DNA of 64,000 nt from Symbiodinium natans (lineage: Eukaryota > Sar > Dinophyceae > Suessiales > Symbiodiniaceae), in the NCBI GenBank assembly GCA_905221605.1, contig CAJNDS010002357.1, positions 594,831-658,830 on the forward strand, given 5' to 3'. The notes under the pieces are model-generated. The model did not search any database and had not been told where the DNA came from. It saw only the letters and a list, made by a program, of their open reading frames with translations. This document shows positions 38,991 through 49,200 of this stretch, one piece after another; the stretch's first letter is position 1, and every line of letters starts with the position of its first letter. The translations under genes were made by a program, and so were the position numbers.

Positions 38991-40020
38991 TGCCATGCTG
39001 TGACCCTTGCCAGTTTGTAATCTTCTTGTACAAGAGTAGTAGTATGAGACTTCGGTTCTCATTAGACAGGCCCCTTATATCACAGGTAAACCCAAGGAAC
39101 ATCAGACCCTATCGCAAGTTAGCTCTTCATGCCCAAAGCGTCCGAGGTGCGATGGTCTTCAATTGCACAGAACCCTAAACCCTAAACCCTAAACCCTAAA
39201 CCCTAAACCCTAAACCCTAAACCCTAAACCCTAAACCCTAAACCCTAAACCCTAAACCCTAAACCAATCCGGAGGTTCAGGCTTCGGCGTGTAGAGTAGG
39301 TCGTGGACATGGTTGGGTGGGGATTCTGTCATCTGAATGGAAAGTGTACTAAACTTAAGATCTAAACCTAAAGAAGCCGAGCCTCCACGTGGGGTGTTTC
39401 TATACAACACGTGGGTTGTTTCCTTTGGAGCTTCTATAACATATGGATTTTAGAGTTCATGGTTCAGGGTATATCGTACTTTGGTTTTTGGGAACTACCC
39501 ACATGGGCTCAAGCTGAGATTTGGAATGATTTGGAGCCCGCGTTGCAACCGTCGCAGCCCATTGTAGAGGGCACCGTGCGGCGCAGCGAATGATACGTGT
39601 GCAGGCGTGGGCACATGCCTTGAGGATCAAGTGAACCCTGAAAGGTTTAGGGTTCATATACCTATCGTAGTGATTCTAGTAGTAGAGGCTATATCCGGAA
39701 GGCAAGAGCGGGCACACATTGCAAGGGCTTGCAGTAACATAGGCGCATGAGGGAAAATCCCTCAGTTTTGGCCTTTATTCAGGGTTTGTGCAGGCTCAAA
39801 ATGGTCAAAAATCACAAAAAGTTGGCCATTTGGGTGGTTTGCAAGGCCGCCAACCTAGGGAAAGTCCCTATGCGTTGGCCTTCGTTTCAGGGCTTGTGAA
39901 GCCGCACCGCTGTGCTTGGTGAGGCTATACACTTTCTATTTACACAGGGTTTAGGGTTTAGGGTTTAGGGTTTAGGGTTTGGGGTTTAGGGTTTAGGGTT
40001 TAGGGTTTAGGGCAACCGAG
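38991..40020. other. Unassigned or intronic sequence before the RCC1 gene
   Basis: CCCTAAA array at 39171-39265 (13 units) and TTTAGGG array at 39948-40014. The first exon of the RCC1 gene should lie here or further upstream, but I could not identify it. Confidence 0.45.
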
Positions 40021-41720
40021 GTGACCCTGATAAGTGGCAACGCCGTGACGCTGGACATGAAGCCAGATGCAACAGTTCGTGTGTTGAGCAAATGTGCGCA
40101 GCGCGCTCTAGGAGTCGCCAGCGGCCAGCTCCTGAGTGCTTCAGGAGATGAGCTGGTTTAGGGTTTAGGGTTTAGGGTTTAGGGTTTAGGGTTTAGGGTT
40201 TAGGGTTTAGGGTTTAGGGTTTAGGGTTTAGGGTTTAGGGTTTAGGGCTAGTGCTTCAGGAGATGAGCTGGATGCAGCTGCCTGCTTTGGCGACGTGCGT
40301 GCGAAGCGGGGATATCCTAAGTTTTATGAATAAAAATGATAATAACAATAATAATAAAAGTAAGAAAATCTGCACCTAAGACAGCTTCGGGTGGCCATGT
40401 GCTTTCTTGGCATGGCCGTGATCCTCAGCGATGAGTCTGTGAGAACATGGGGCAGAGGTACTCTCGCTCGACAGGAGGCAAGAGCTCGACAGGAGGCAAG
40501 ACTTTCAGAAGAGCTGAGAAGTGTGCAGCACATTCAAGCTTCTGACAGAGCTTTTGCCGCCCTTCGTCGCGACGGATCGGTTGTCACCTGGGGCGACCCA
40601 GCAGCTGCTTCAGACAGCAGAGCTGTGCAAGAGCAGCTGCGAAATGTAAAGTTCATCCAGGCCACGAGATCAGCTTTTGCTGCCGTACTGGGCGATGGCT
40701 CCGTTGTCTCCTGGGGAATGGGAGAATGTGGCGGCGACAGCAGAAGAGTTCAACATCGGCTGAAGTGCGTTTCGCAGATCCAAGCTTCAGGAGCGGCCTT
40801 CGCAGCCATCCTCGTCGATGGGTCCGTCGTGACCTGGGGTTGTGCTGCTAGTGGTGGAGATAGCCTGGCCGTGCAAGCCCAGCTGCGGAAGGTGCAGCAA
40901 GTCCAAGCTACCGAGAGAGCCTTCGCTGCCATCCTGGTCGATGGATCTGTTGTCACGTGGGGAGATGCCGAGTATGGTGGTGACAGTCGTGCCGCGCAAG
41001 ATCGTCTAAGGCATGTGCAGCGGATCCAAGCTTGCAACTTAGATGGGTCGGTGGTCACCTGGGGGATGCCTGGCTCTGGAGGCGACAGTTCTGCTGCGCA
41101 GGGCCAGTTGCAGCTTATAGGGGCTGGGCAGTTAGTTTTTTAGTCTTTTTGGTTATATATATATATATCATCCTATTTACAAAACAAATTAAAGGGAGGG
41201 TAACCTTTTTGGGGCCCTAAGGCAGGATGTTCAACAGATACAAGCCTCCCACAGAGCCTTCGCCGCCGTCAGGTCTGACGGCTCTGTTGTGACGTGGGGC
41301 CATGCTGGTTATGGCGGGGATAGCACGACTGTGCAAGGTCAACTGAATAACGTGCGTAACATCCAGGCTTCCCACCACGCCTTTGCTGCCATCCTGGCCG
41401 AGGGAAGAGTCGTGACCTGGGGTGATGGTGGGGCTGGTGGTGACAGCCATATAGTGCAAGAGCAACTGAGGGGTTTGCAGCAAATCAACGCCACTGAGCT
41501 GGCTTTCGCTGCTCTGCTGGCTGACAGATCTGTCGTGACTTGGGGTGATCCAGATTCCGGTGGGGACAGCCGTGACGTCAAAGATCGGCTTACGAATGTG
41601 TGGCAGATCCACTCCAATTGGGGAGCGTTTGTCGCAATACTGGGTGATGGCACTTTCGTGGTTTGGGGCAAGGAGTCCGCTGGCGGGACACCGCCACAGG
41701 CCTTGGGCCTTGAACGTTGA
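40021..41720 (+). CDS. Ubiquitin-like plus RCC1-repeat protein (5' end missing)
   Basis: Exons 40021-40144, 40260-40302, 40381-41109 and 41222-41720 total 1395 bases, 464 codons plus TGA. The N-terminal part (VTLISGNAVTLDMKPDATVR, then QRALGVASGQLLSASGDELD) has the ubiquitin-like fold pattern found ahead of RCC1 repeats in many dinoflagellate proteins. Ten repeats follow, each about 50 residues, with the signature AFAAIL-DGSVVTWG and a GGDS-VQ-QL linker, as in RCC1/HERC beta-propellers. Repeat 6 lacks about seven residues before DGSVVTWG. Introns: 115-nt GA-AG made mostly of TTTAGGG repeats, 78-nt GA-AG, 112-nt GC-AG. Every junction keeps the frame. The starting Met exon is not found. Role unknown; such propellers often bind chromatin, GTPases or ubiquitin substrates. 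Confidence 0.85.
40145..40259 (+). repeat. TTTAGGG array inside a gene, flanked by a 22-bp perfect duplication; likely GA-AG intron
   Basis: Thirteen G-strand units (40157-40247) sit between identical 22-base copies at 40135-40156 and 40250-40271. Removal between CAG and GAG in each copy uses a GA donor and CAG acceptor and restores the ubiquitin-like reading frame exactly. Confidence 0.85.
41110..41221 (+). other. 112-nt GC-AG intron with introner-like ends
   Basis: Interrupts an RCC1 repeat. The tetramer GCAG occurs at both edges (41110-41113 and 41222-41225) and the ends carry a weak inverted repeat (CTTATAGGG at the left, CCCTAAG at the right). It contains a short TA microsatellite. Excision restores GQL-QDVQQIQA in frame. 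Confidence 0.75.
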
Positions 41721-41891
41721 ATCTCAGCCCACGGGGTTTCATGGAGCAAGCTATGGCTTCTGGTCCTTGTTTAGTATCAGCATCACAAATCAGCTCCCAA
41801 AAAATTCGCAAGAATACTCATACTCCAAACACCCTGAATTCCGCGAAGTCAGAAGCCGAAGCGCTTGATGAGTATACTGCACCTCTGGAAA

Positions 41892-42002
41892 TCCCTATGG
41901 GTCCATGTACCAAATTATTATATACTTGGGCCCCGAAGTCCCTATATAGGAAGTACTTTAAGGCCCAAGTATTCCCTATTTAGGTACATGGACCCTTAGG
42001 GA
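41892..42002. mobile_element. MITE-like element, family C, complete copy
   Basis: TCCCTATGGGTCCATGTACC at the left is mirrored almost perfectly by GGTACATGGACCCTTAGGGA at the right. Two further nested inverted pairs lie inside (ACTTGGGCC / GGCCCAAGT and TCCCTATATAGGAAGT). Confidence 0.8.
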
Positions 42003-42100
42003 ATGCGCACCCTTTGCAACTCAGTTCCAGCGAAGCCCGATCCTCCATCAACGAGATGATGCCAGCTTGAGAATGCAAAATGGAATCGCCTTTAAATCCT

Positions 42101-42214
42101 AGGATGCCCAGTAGTACCCTTCTTCCCTTTTTTAGGGGGTTTGGGTTCCCTTATAAACCCCTACTTTAAGCAAAAAACGGGGCACCCTTTTTAAGCCTTG
42201 GTTACTGGGCTTCC
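42101..42214. mobile_element. MITE-like element, family E copy 2
   Basis: AGGATGCCCAGTAGTACCCTT start, CCTTGGTTACTGGGC end, GGGTTCCCTTATAAACCCC core. Almost the same text returns at 60541-60650. Confidence 0.7.
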
Positions 42215-42584
42215 AAGAATCCCTATATACCCCCAAACCCCAAATTAGGGTTCAGTTTTAGGGTTCACGGTTCAGGGTTTTTTTTGGGGTTCAGTGTTTA
42301 GGCCTTTATGGTTTAGGGTTTAGGATTTAGGGTGAATCCTAATCCACAAATCGTCGAACCAAAGAGGGCAGGGCTTGAAGGCTGCAGGGTTGAGGCTTCA
42401 TCCTCCCATCGTCATGCTGAATCCCGGCTCACATCACGAGGGTTTAGGGTTTAGGGTTTAGGTTTTAGGGTTTAGGGTTGAGGGTTTAGGATTTACGGGT
42501 GTAGTGTTAGGGTTGAAGCTTTTGGGGAAGCCATGGCCGAAACATCGTTGGAAGGAAAGTCTGGCAGTGTTTTTCTGGGGGTCG

Positions 42585-42612
42585 TGGTAGCCCAGAGGTG
42601 CCCTGCATCCCT

Positions 42613-42643
<31 letters not shown>

Positions 42644-42780
42644 CGGGATTCCTTTTATAAAGGGAAAGTCTTGCAAAATTTGTGGGGGTCTCGGTAGCCC
42701 AGAGTGTACCCTGTACCCGTTCTTTTTTTCTGGGTTCCTTTTAAGAAAGTACCCAGCCAAAAAGCGGGGGACGCGGGGCA
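42585..42780. mobile_element. Rearranged family E elements with a 30-base T run
   Basis: Two left ends (GGTAGCCCAGAGGTGCCCTG and GGTAGCCCAGAGTGTACCC) occur in tandem. A poly-T run (about 42613-42643) sits in the first. Confidence 0.5.
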
Positions 42781-42878
42781 CCGGGGCACCCTTATCATGA
42801 TATGGTTGCAGGGGCTACTTAGGGGTTGAGATGGTGATGACTGCCCTGGAGGTTTCTCTGCACCAGGATCCCTTTATG

Positions 42879-42935
42879 TGGGGTTTCCGAAATTAGGGGT
42901 ACCTTCTTGGCGTCCTTATATTTTCGTAAACCTCC
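42879..42935. mobile_element. MITE-like element, family A, short copy
   Basis: GGGGTTTCCGAAATTAGGGG start and TTTTCGTAAACCTCC end with a shortened interior. Confidence 0.5.
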
Positions 42936-43118
42936 GTGTAAACCTTTCATAAGACGATCTGTTATGAAAAGCTCCGAAGGGGGGAGGCCCGAAATCCTTG
43001 CTTTGTAGTATGGCCTCCGGTTTGAGTGTTGATAAGATCAGGCTTCAGTGTCGATTACAGAAGGTGTAGGTTAGAAAGCTTCACTTAACCAACACCCCGC
43101 AACCCCTAAGCCCCTGAA

Positions 43119-43208
43119 AACCCTAAACCCTAAACCCTAAACCCTAAACCCTAAACCCTAAACCCTAAACCCTAAACCCTAAACCCTAAACCCTAAACCC
43201 TAAACCCC
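43119..43208 (-). repeat. Telomere-like repeat, C strand, before an exon
   Basis: Twelve CCCTAAA units shortly upstream of the exon at 43233. Confidence 0.95.
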
Positions 43209-43232
43209 ACAAAGGGCACAGCCGACCCCTAG

Positions 43233-46200
43233 CCGCTCTCAGGCGCGCACCCGGAAAGAAGCTTCGGACCGATTGAGGCTGCTGCAGCAGGAGCAGCGGC
43301 AGAAGGCCGGGGTTTTTTAGGGTTTAGGGTTTAGGGTTTAGGGTTTAGGGTTTAGGGTTTAGGGTTTTCAGGGGCACCTGCTGGGCTTGTATAGGGATTC
43401 TTTACAGAGCCAAGAGGGTGCGTAACTTTAGGGCAACCCTAAACCGGAGGGAGGGGACAAGAGGAGCAGAGTAGGCACTCCCTAAAAAGAAACCACACCC
43501 TGCCCCCTAAACCCTAAACCCTAAACCCTAAACCCTAAACCCTAAACCCACAATACATGGTCCAAGGGTATTGCAAGTTTCGGCGGCCGGTCTGGAGGAG
43601 TTTTAAGAGGGGTTCTGCTGCAACTGTAGGGCTTGTAGCTGAACAGTCAGAAGCTTAAAGTGTTCTAGGGTTCTGGAAGTTTCGTCTACATGGCACCGCA
43701 ACCCTAATCCCGATTCCCCAAGCCCTGTGGGGATCGGTAGTGGTCACCCCGTGGCTCCCGTAAACACTAACCCCTAAACCCTAAACCCTAAACCCTAAAC
43801 CCTAAACCCTAAACCCTGAACCCGATAGGTTTCAGAGGGCAGCAGAAGAGGAGAGGGCCCCCCCTAGTTACAAGTAGAGTTCTAAGGATCCTAAATCGGG
43901 TTATTAGGCTCCTACGGGTTTAGGGTTTAGGGTTTAGGGTTTAGGGTTTAGGGTTTAGGGTTTAGGGTTACCCTAAACCCTACTTAGGTTGTAAGTCCTT
44001 TCACTACAGGTAGTGAGTAAGGGGGGCCCTCTCCTTGTGGGTTTCAGCAACAGTACAGCCCCAGCGCTAATGGGGTCCTGGAAAACGTGCATGGTTTAAT
44101 TGTTAAGTCCAACACCCCAAAGCTCAGCCCTAAACCCTAAACCCTAAGACCCTAACCCAAGTATCGCAGCAGCCTACCCTAAACCCTCAGAGGGTGCAAG
44201 GTTTGCAGGTTTCGGGTTATTTGATAGAAGCTTGTCGCCTCTGCCGTTTAAGTTCGAGGGTTTGGGGTGTCGGGCTTCGCCCTCATCTGTGCAGACATGC
44301 ACACAGACCTAAACCTAAACCCTAAACCCTACGAAAGTCTGCGCCTCGTGTCTCGGGGTGCGCGACCAGGTAGCTGCCGCCCGGGAGCAGAAGCGACTAG
44401 GGCGGATACTTGGCAGCACACTGAGTGGCCTGTAGCTAGGACCCAGAGTAGGCCCTTATTGGGGTTTAGGGTTTAGGGTTTAGGTTTTAGGGTTTAGGGT
44501 TTAGGGGTACCAGGACCTAGAGTAGGACCTTATTCCCTTTTTCTAGGGTTTAGGGTCTTCTATACGCCCCTGCAAACCGCAAAGGGTACCTTGTTTATTC
44601 CTAGGCTGCTTCTGGGTCTAGCAAGGGTTTCTTGATCTCTTTGATTGTTCCGGTGTGTCTGATAGCGGAAATACTCTCCAACCCTGACTGGAACCCCCCC
44701 GAAACCTAGTCCAACATTAGATTTGCTTGGCCATAAACCCCCCCCCCTCCCCTGCCCACGCTATTTGCCTGACAAATAAAACGGAAAGTTGCCGGGTGGA
44801 CAGATTGAATAAGAATCACATGTTATAATCTACCCTCGCGTTTGGGGAACGTCGTTCTGCAGCTTGGCCCCTGTTTTGTGCGAGCGCTGTTGCTTCATCT
44901 TACGTACACTAGTACAACTCCCTCAGGGTCCATGTACCTTATTATAAACTCCTAGGTAGGATAAGGGGGACCCTTAAAAGGGAACCCCTTCTTTACCCTC
45001 TTCTGGCTCTCTTAAGCAGGGACCTTATTCAGAGGGTCTATATCCCCAAGGGCCCCCCTAATCCTATCCCCTAAGGGTCCATGTACCTAAGTAGAAACTT
45101 GGGCCGCAAAGTCCGTATCTAGGAGCACTCTACGGTCCAATAAGCCCTAATCCCTAAACCCTACACCCAAAACCTTGAAGACCCTAAGCCCTAAACCCTA
45201 AACCCTAAACCCTAAACCCTAAACCCTAAACCCTAAACCCCTCTTCAAGTACCTTGCAGCTCGGTTGAATTTGTGCACGAATCTCCGTAGTGCCCCAATG
45301 GGGTTTTCGAATCGATGACAACTTCTCAAGCCGACGCCGAAGTGGGTCACCTTTCCCTAAGGGTCCCTGTATTTAGGGTTTAGGGTTTAGGGTTTAGGGT
45401 TTAGGGTTTAGGGTTGAGGGATACTTTTCCCTAATTCAGGGTATGTACCTGAATGCTGCTTTGCAAAAATTAGGGGGTACCCTTTCTGAGGGTGCCTTTA
45501 AGGGGATTCTATTCTATTCGGGGTGTACAAGGGGTCCCCCCCCCCCCCCCCCCCGATTTCGGGAACTAGCCAAAGATACTTGGGCCTAGAAGTACTTCCG
45601 GACTTTGGGGCCCAGGTCAATATTGAATCGGTACGTGGACCCTTAGGGTTGTATGCCCAGGCCCATCACCCTGAATCATGCCGGTTCACACGTCGCCGCA
45701 AAGAGGTACCCCGCAACCTAGTTTCTTTGGGTGCCAAATTCCACCACAAATGCTAAAAGTGAGCCTTCTGGACCCTAAACCCGAAACCCTAATCCCCAAA
45801 CCCTAATCCCCAAACCCCAAACCCCAAAACCCCAAACCCCAAACCCCAAACCCCAAACCCCAAACCCCAAACCCCAAACCCCAAACCCTAAACCCTAAAC
45901 CCTAAACTACGTGTTTCCAAGCCGGGCGCAGCGACCCCCAGGCAAGAGCGCCGGCGCTCGGCGCTGTCAAGGCCGCCGGAACATGGGAGGATCTTAGAGT
46001 TCAGGGCCCAGGGTCAAAAGAGCAGGTGGTTTAGGGTTTAGGGTTTCGGGTTTAGGGTTTAGGGTATAGGGTTTGACCCCCCATGAACCCCAAGCTTGAG
46101 GTGTTCCCCCTGATACTAACAGTCCTGAATAGGGAATTACTATTGTTCCCTCTATCAGAATCCCTATTAAGGACTGTGTATAAGAAATTTTGAAACCAAC

Positions 46201-49200
46201 AAACATAACTTGTGGGTCACGAGGGGTCTTTGCCCTATGAGCCCCAAACCTTAAACACACAACGCTCGCTTGTGGGTCAAGAGGGGTCTTTGAAACTCTA
46301 AACCCTAGACTTCCCTAAGCCCCAAACCCTAAACCCCAAACCCAAAACCCTAAACCTCCCACCCTAAACCCTAAACTTTCGGAGGTAGGTTGGGACACGC
46401 AAGGGTCACTTCATTGGTCTGTAGGGTTTGCCCCCCCCCCCCCCTCCCCCGCCTCCATCTCGTTTAAGCCACCGCAGCCCAAACCCCAGAAAGCCCCCCT
46501 TAAAGCTTATCCTAAGCGGCGCCAAGCACCCCTGAAGATGCTCGCCTAGGTCTAGGGTTTAGGGTTCGAAGCCCATATGCCCTAAACCCTAAACGCTTTA
46601 CGCAAGGACGTGAGGGAGTGATAGCCTGAGCTGCACTGCTTCTTACCCCCCACTGGTTTCGCAGGAAAATACCAATAGGTCGCATTTGGCTGGAATCATC
46701 ATGTGAATCCCGGTCTTCTCTGTGGCTGATGCATAGGGTATGTATGTGTGCATGTGGCTAGAAGGTACCTAATTCCCTCATGCCTTACTCAGAACCGATA
46801 AGCATAGACCCTAAAGACCGGAAGGAAAACAGCGCGTATGTAGCGGTGTATGTGCTGTATGTATGCTGTGCGCCATGTAAGAGTGTCCTGCAGGTGCGCG
46901 TGGACATAGAAGCTAGAACGTCGACAGATGCGAATGGCACAGCCGGCACAGCCAGAGCCAGTGCAACAACCTCCGGCCCTCCCATGTCGGATCCGAGCAC
47001 ATATGCTCTCTGTCCTTTCCAGAAACCAGTCGCAAGACGCCTCGCGGATGTCATGGCCTGGCAGCGAGACTATGGCGACGCCGCACACACCCTAAACCCC
47101 AAACCCCAAGCCCTAAACCCTAAACCCTCAACCCTAAACCCTAAACCCCGTACCCTCAACCCGAAACCCTAAACCCTCAATCGCAGGTTCTGGACCCGGG
47201 CCGTTCTGCGCGCCGAGCGACGGCTGCTGCGCGTCCTGCAGCCGATACGGAGGACTAAGGGTTTTCGGGTTTTGTTTGTGCACTCGGTCCTGCGGACGAT
47301 CCATGGGGTTTCGGGTTTAGGGGTTTAGGGTTTCGAGGGGGTTTTAGCTAGAGTCTAGAGCCTTGGCTAGGATTTCTAAACGGGTTTAGAGCTTAGGGGC
47401 TTAGTGTCATGTCGTGTGGGTTTAGCGTTGAGGGTTTGGAGTTTAGAGTGTCAAGTTAAGGCCTCATGGGGTTTATCAAATGGGGCTTTTTTTGGACCCC
47501 TAAGGTGGCACCCTTCGGTTTGAAGATCCTTTTTACAGAGTTAAAGATCCTCTAAGGGAAGATAAGGGCCATATTGGGAGCATATTAAGAGAGTTAAAGA
47601 TCCTCTAAGGGAACATAAGGGCCATATTGGGAGCATATAAAGAAAGTTAAAGATCCTCTAAGGGAAGATAAGGGCCATATTGGGAGTATGTTAAGGGAAG
47701 CTCTTCGGGGGTACAACCTTAGGGGTCCCAGTATGACACCCTTGAGATGCAGAGGCTACATTGCAATCCGTTCCAGAACCCTAAAGCTAGGCCCTAAACC
47801 CTCAAACACAAAACGCTGCACAAAATCCTCAAAGGGAAACGTGGGATCTCGGACCCAAGGTACGCCCTAAACCCTAAACCCTAAACCCTAAACCCTAAAC
47901 CCTAAACCCTAAACCCTAAACCCTAAACCCTAAGTATGCGTCTCACGAAGCTGCTATCTCGCTTTAGGGCTTGGGGTTTCAGGTTTTCGGGTTAACAGGG
48001 TTGAGGTCATCATGCCTTAACGGTTCCATGCTACACCCAAAACCACAAAACCCCAAACCCAAAAACGCTAAAACCCCAAAGCCTCCCCTAAACCCTGAAA
48101 CCTACACTAAACTCAAAACCCCTATACCCTAAACCCCGAAACCCTAACGCAAACCCTAGACCCTAAACCCCCCCTAAACCGCCTAAACCCTCACACCCTA
48201 AACTCCCCAAACCCTAAACCCTCAACCCCTAAACCCCTACACCCTATACCTCCTATAAACCCTAAACCCTATACCTCCTATAAACCCTAAACCCACAAAA
48301 CCCCAAACCCTAAACCCCCTAAACCCTCAACCCCTCAACCCCTAAACCCTAAAGCCCTCAACCCCTCAACCCTAAACCCCTAATTCCCCAAGCCCCTAAA
48401 ACCCCAAACCCTCTCTCACAAAGCTCGGAAGAAACCCTAAACCCCCTAAACCCCCTAAACCCTAAAGCCCTAAAGCCTAAACCCTACAGCCCTAAACCCT
48501 AAAGCCTAAACCCTAAACCCTAAACCCTAAACCCTCTCTCAAAAAGCTCGGGAGAAGGCGCGAGGCTGCCGCCATGAAAGCGGAGGACGCCGCGGCGCAG
48601 AAGCGGCGGAAGGCAGAGGGGGCGCCGCTCGAACGATCGGCCGACACCCGAAACCCCTGAGCCCTAAACCCGACAAACCCTAAACCCCAAGACGTCCTAA
48701 ACCCTAAACTTCCCCAACCCCCATAAGACCTAAACCCGAAACTCCCTCATCCCTCTAATCCCCTAAACCCGCCTGAAGGCCCTGAACCCCCTAAACCCCC
48801 CAAATCCCCCTAAACCTGCATAAACCAGCCGAAACCCCCAGAACCCCGTAAACCCCCCAAACCCCCTAAACCTGAACCCTAAACCCTAACCCTAAACCCT
48901 AAACGTTAACCCCCACTAGATCCTACAACCCCCCCCCCCCCCCCCCCCTAAACCCGCCTGATCTGAGGCAGGCAGCCCAGAAAACTCGGCAGATGCGGGC
49001 CGCGCGCGCTGCGCGGCGCGCGGACCTGCGCTGGGCAAACATCAGGCAGCTTAGGGTTTACAGTACTTTTGGGGTTTTTGTAGGGTTGTTTATGTTTTTT
49101 TTTGTGGCTTGTTGTAGGGTTTTCAATAGCTTTGAAGGGTGTGTATGAGGTGAAATCTTTTTTTTTCATTTGTAGGGTGTATACTGTAGGGTCTTTTTCA

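Larger units (their letters stand above)
41721..43118. other. Intergenic stretch rich in small inverted-repeat elements
   Basis: Holds elements at 41892-42002, 42101-42214, 42585-42780 and 42879-42935 plus a TTTAGGG array at 42439-42495. No exon recognised. Confidence 0.5.

Noticed and set aside
43119-43208. CRISPR-like array
   Set aside because: Period is 7 bases with no spacers; telomere-like repeat.
46780-47088. Overlapping frames on both strands in an intron
   Set aside because: Both strands look equally protein-like and no junction phase fits the surrounding gene.
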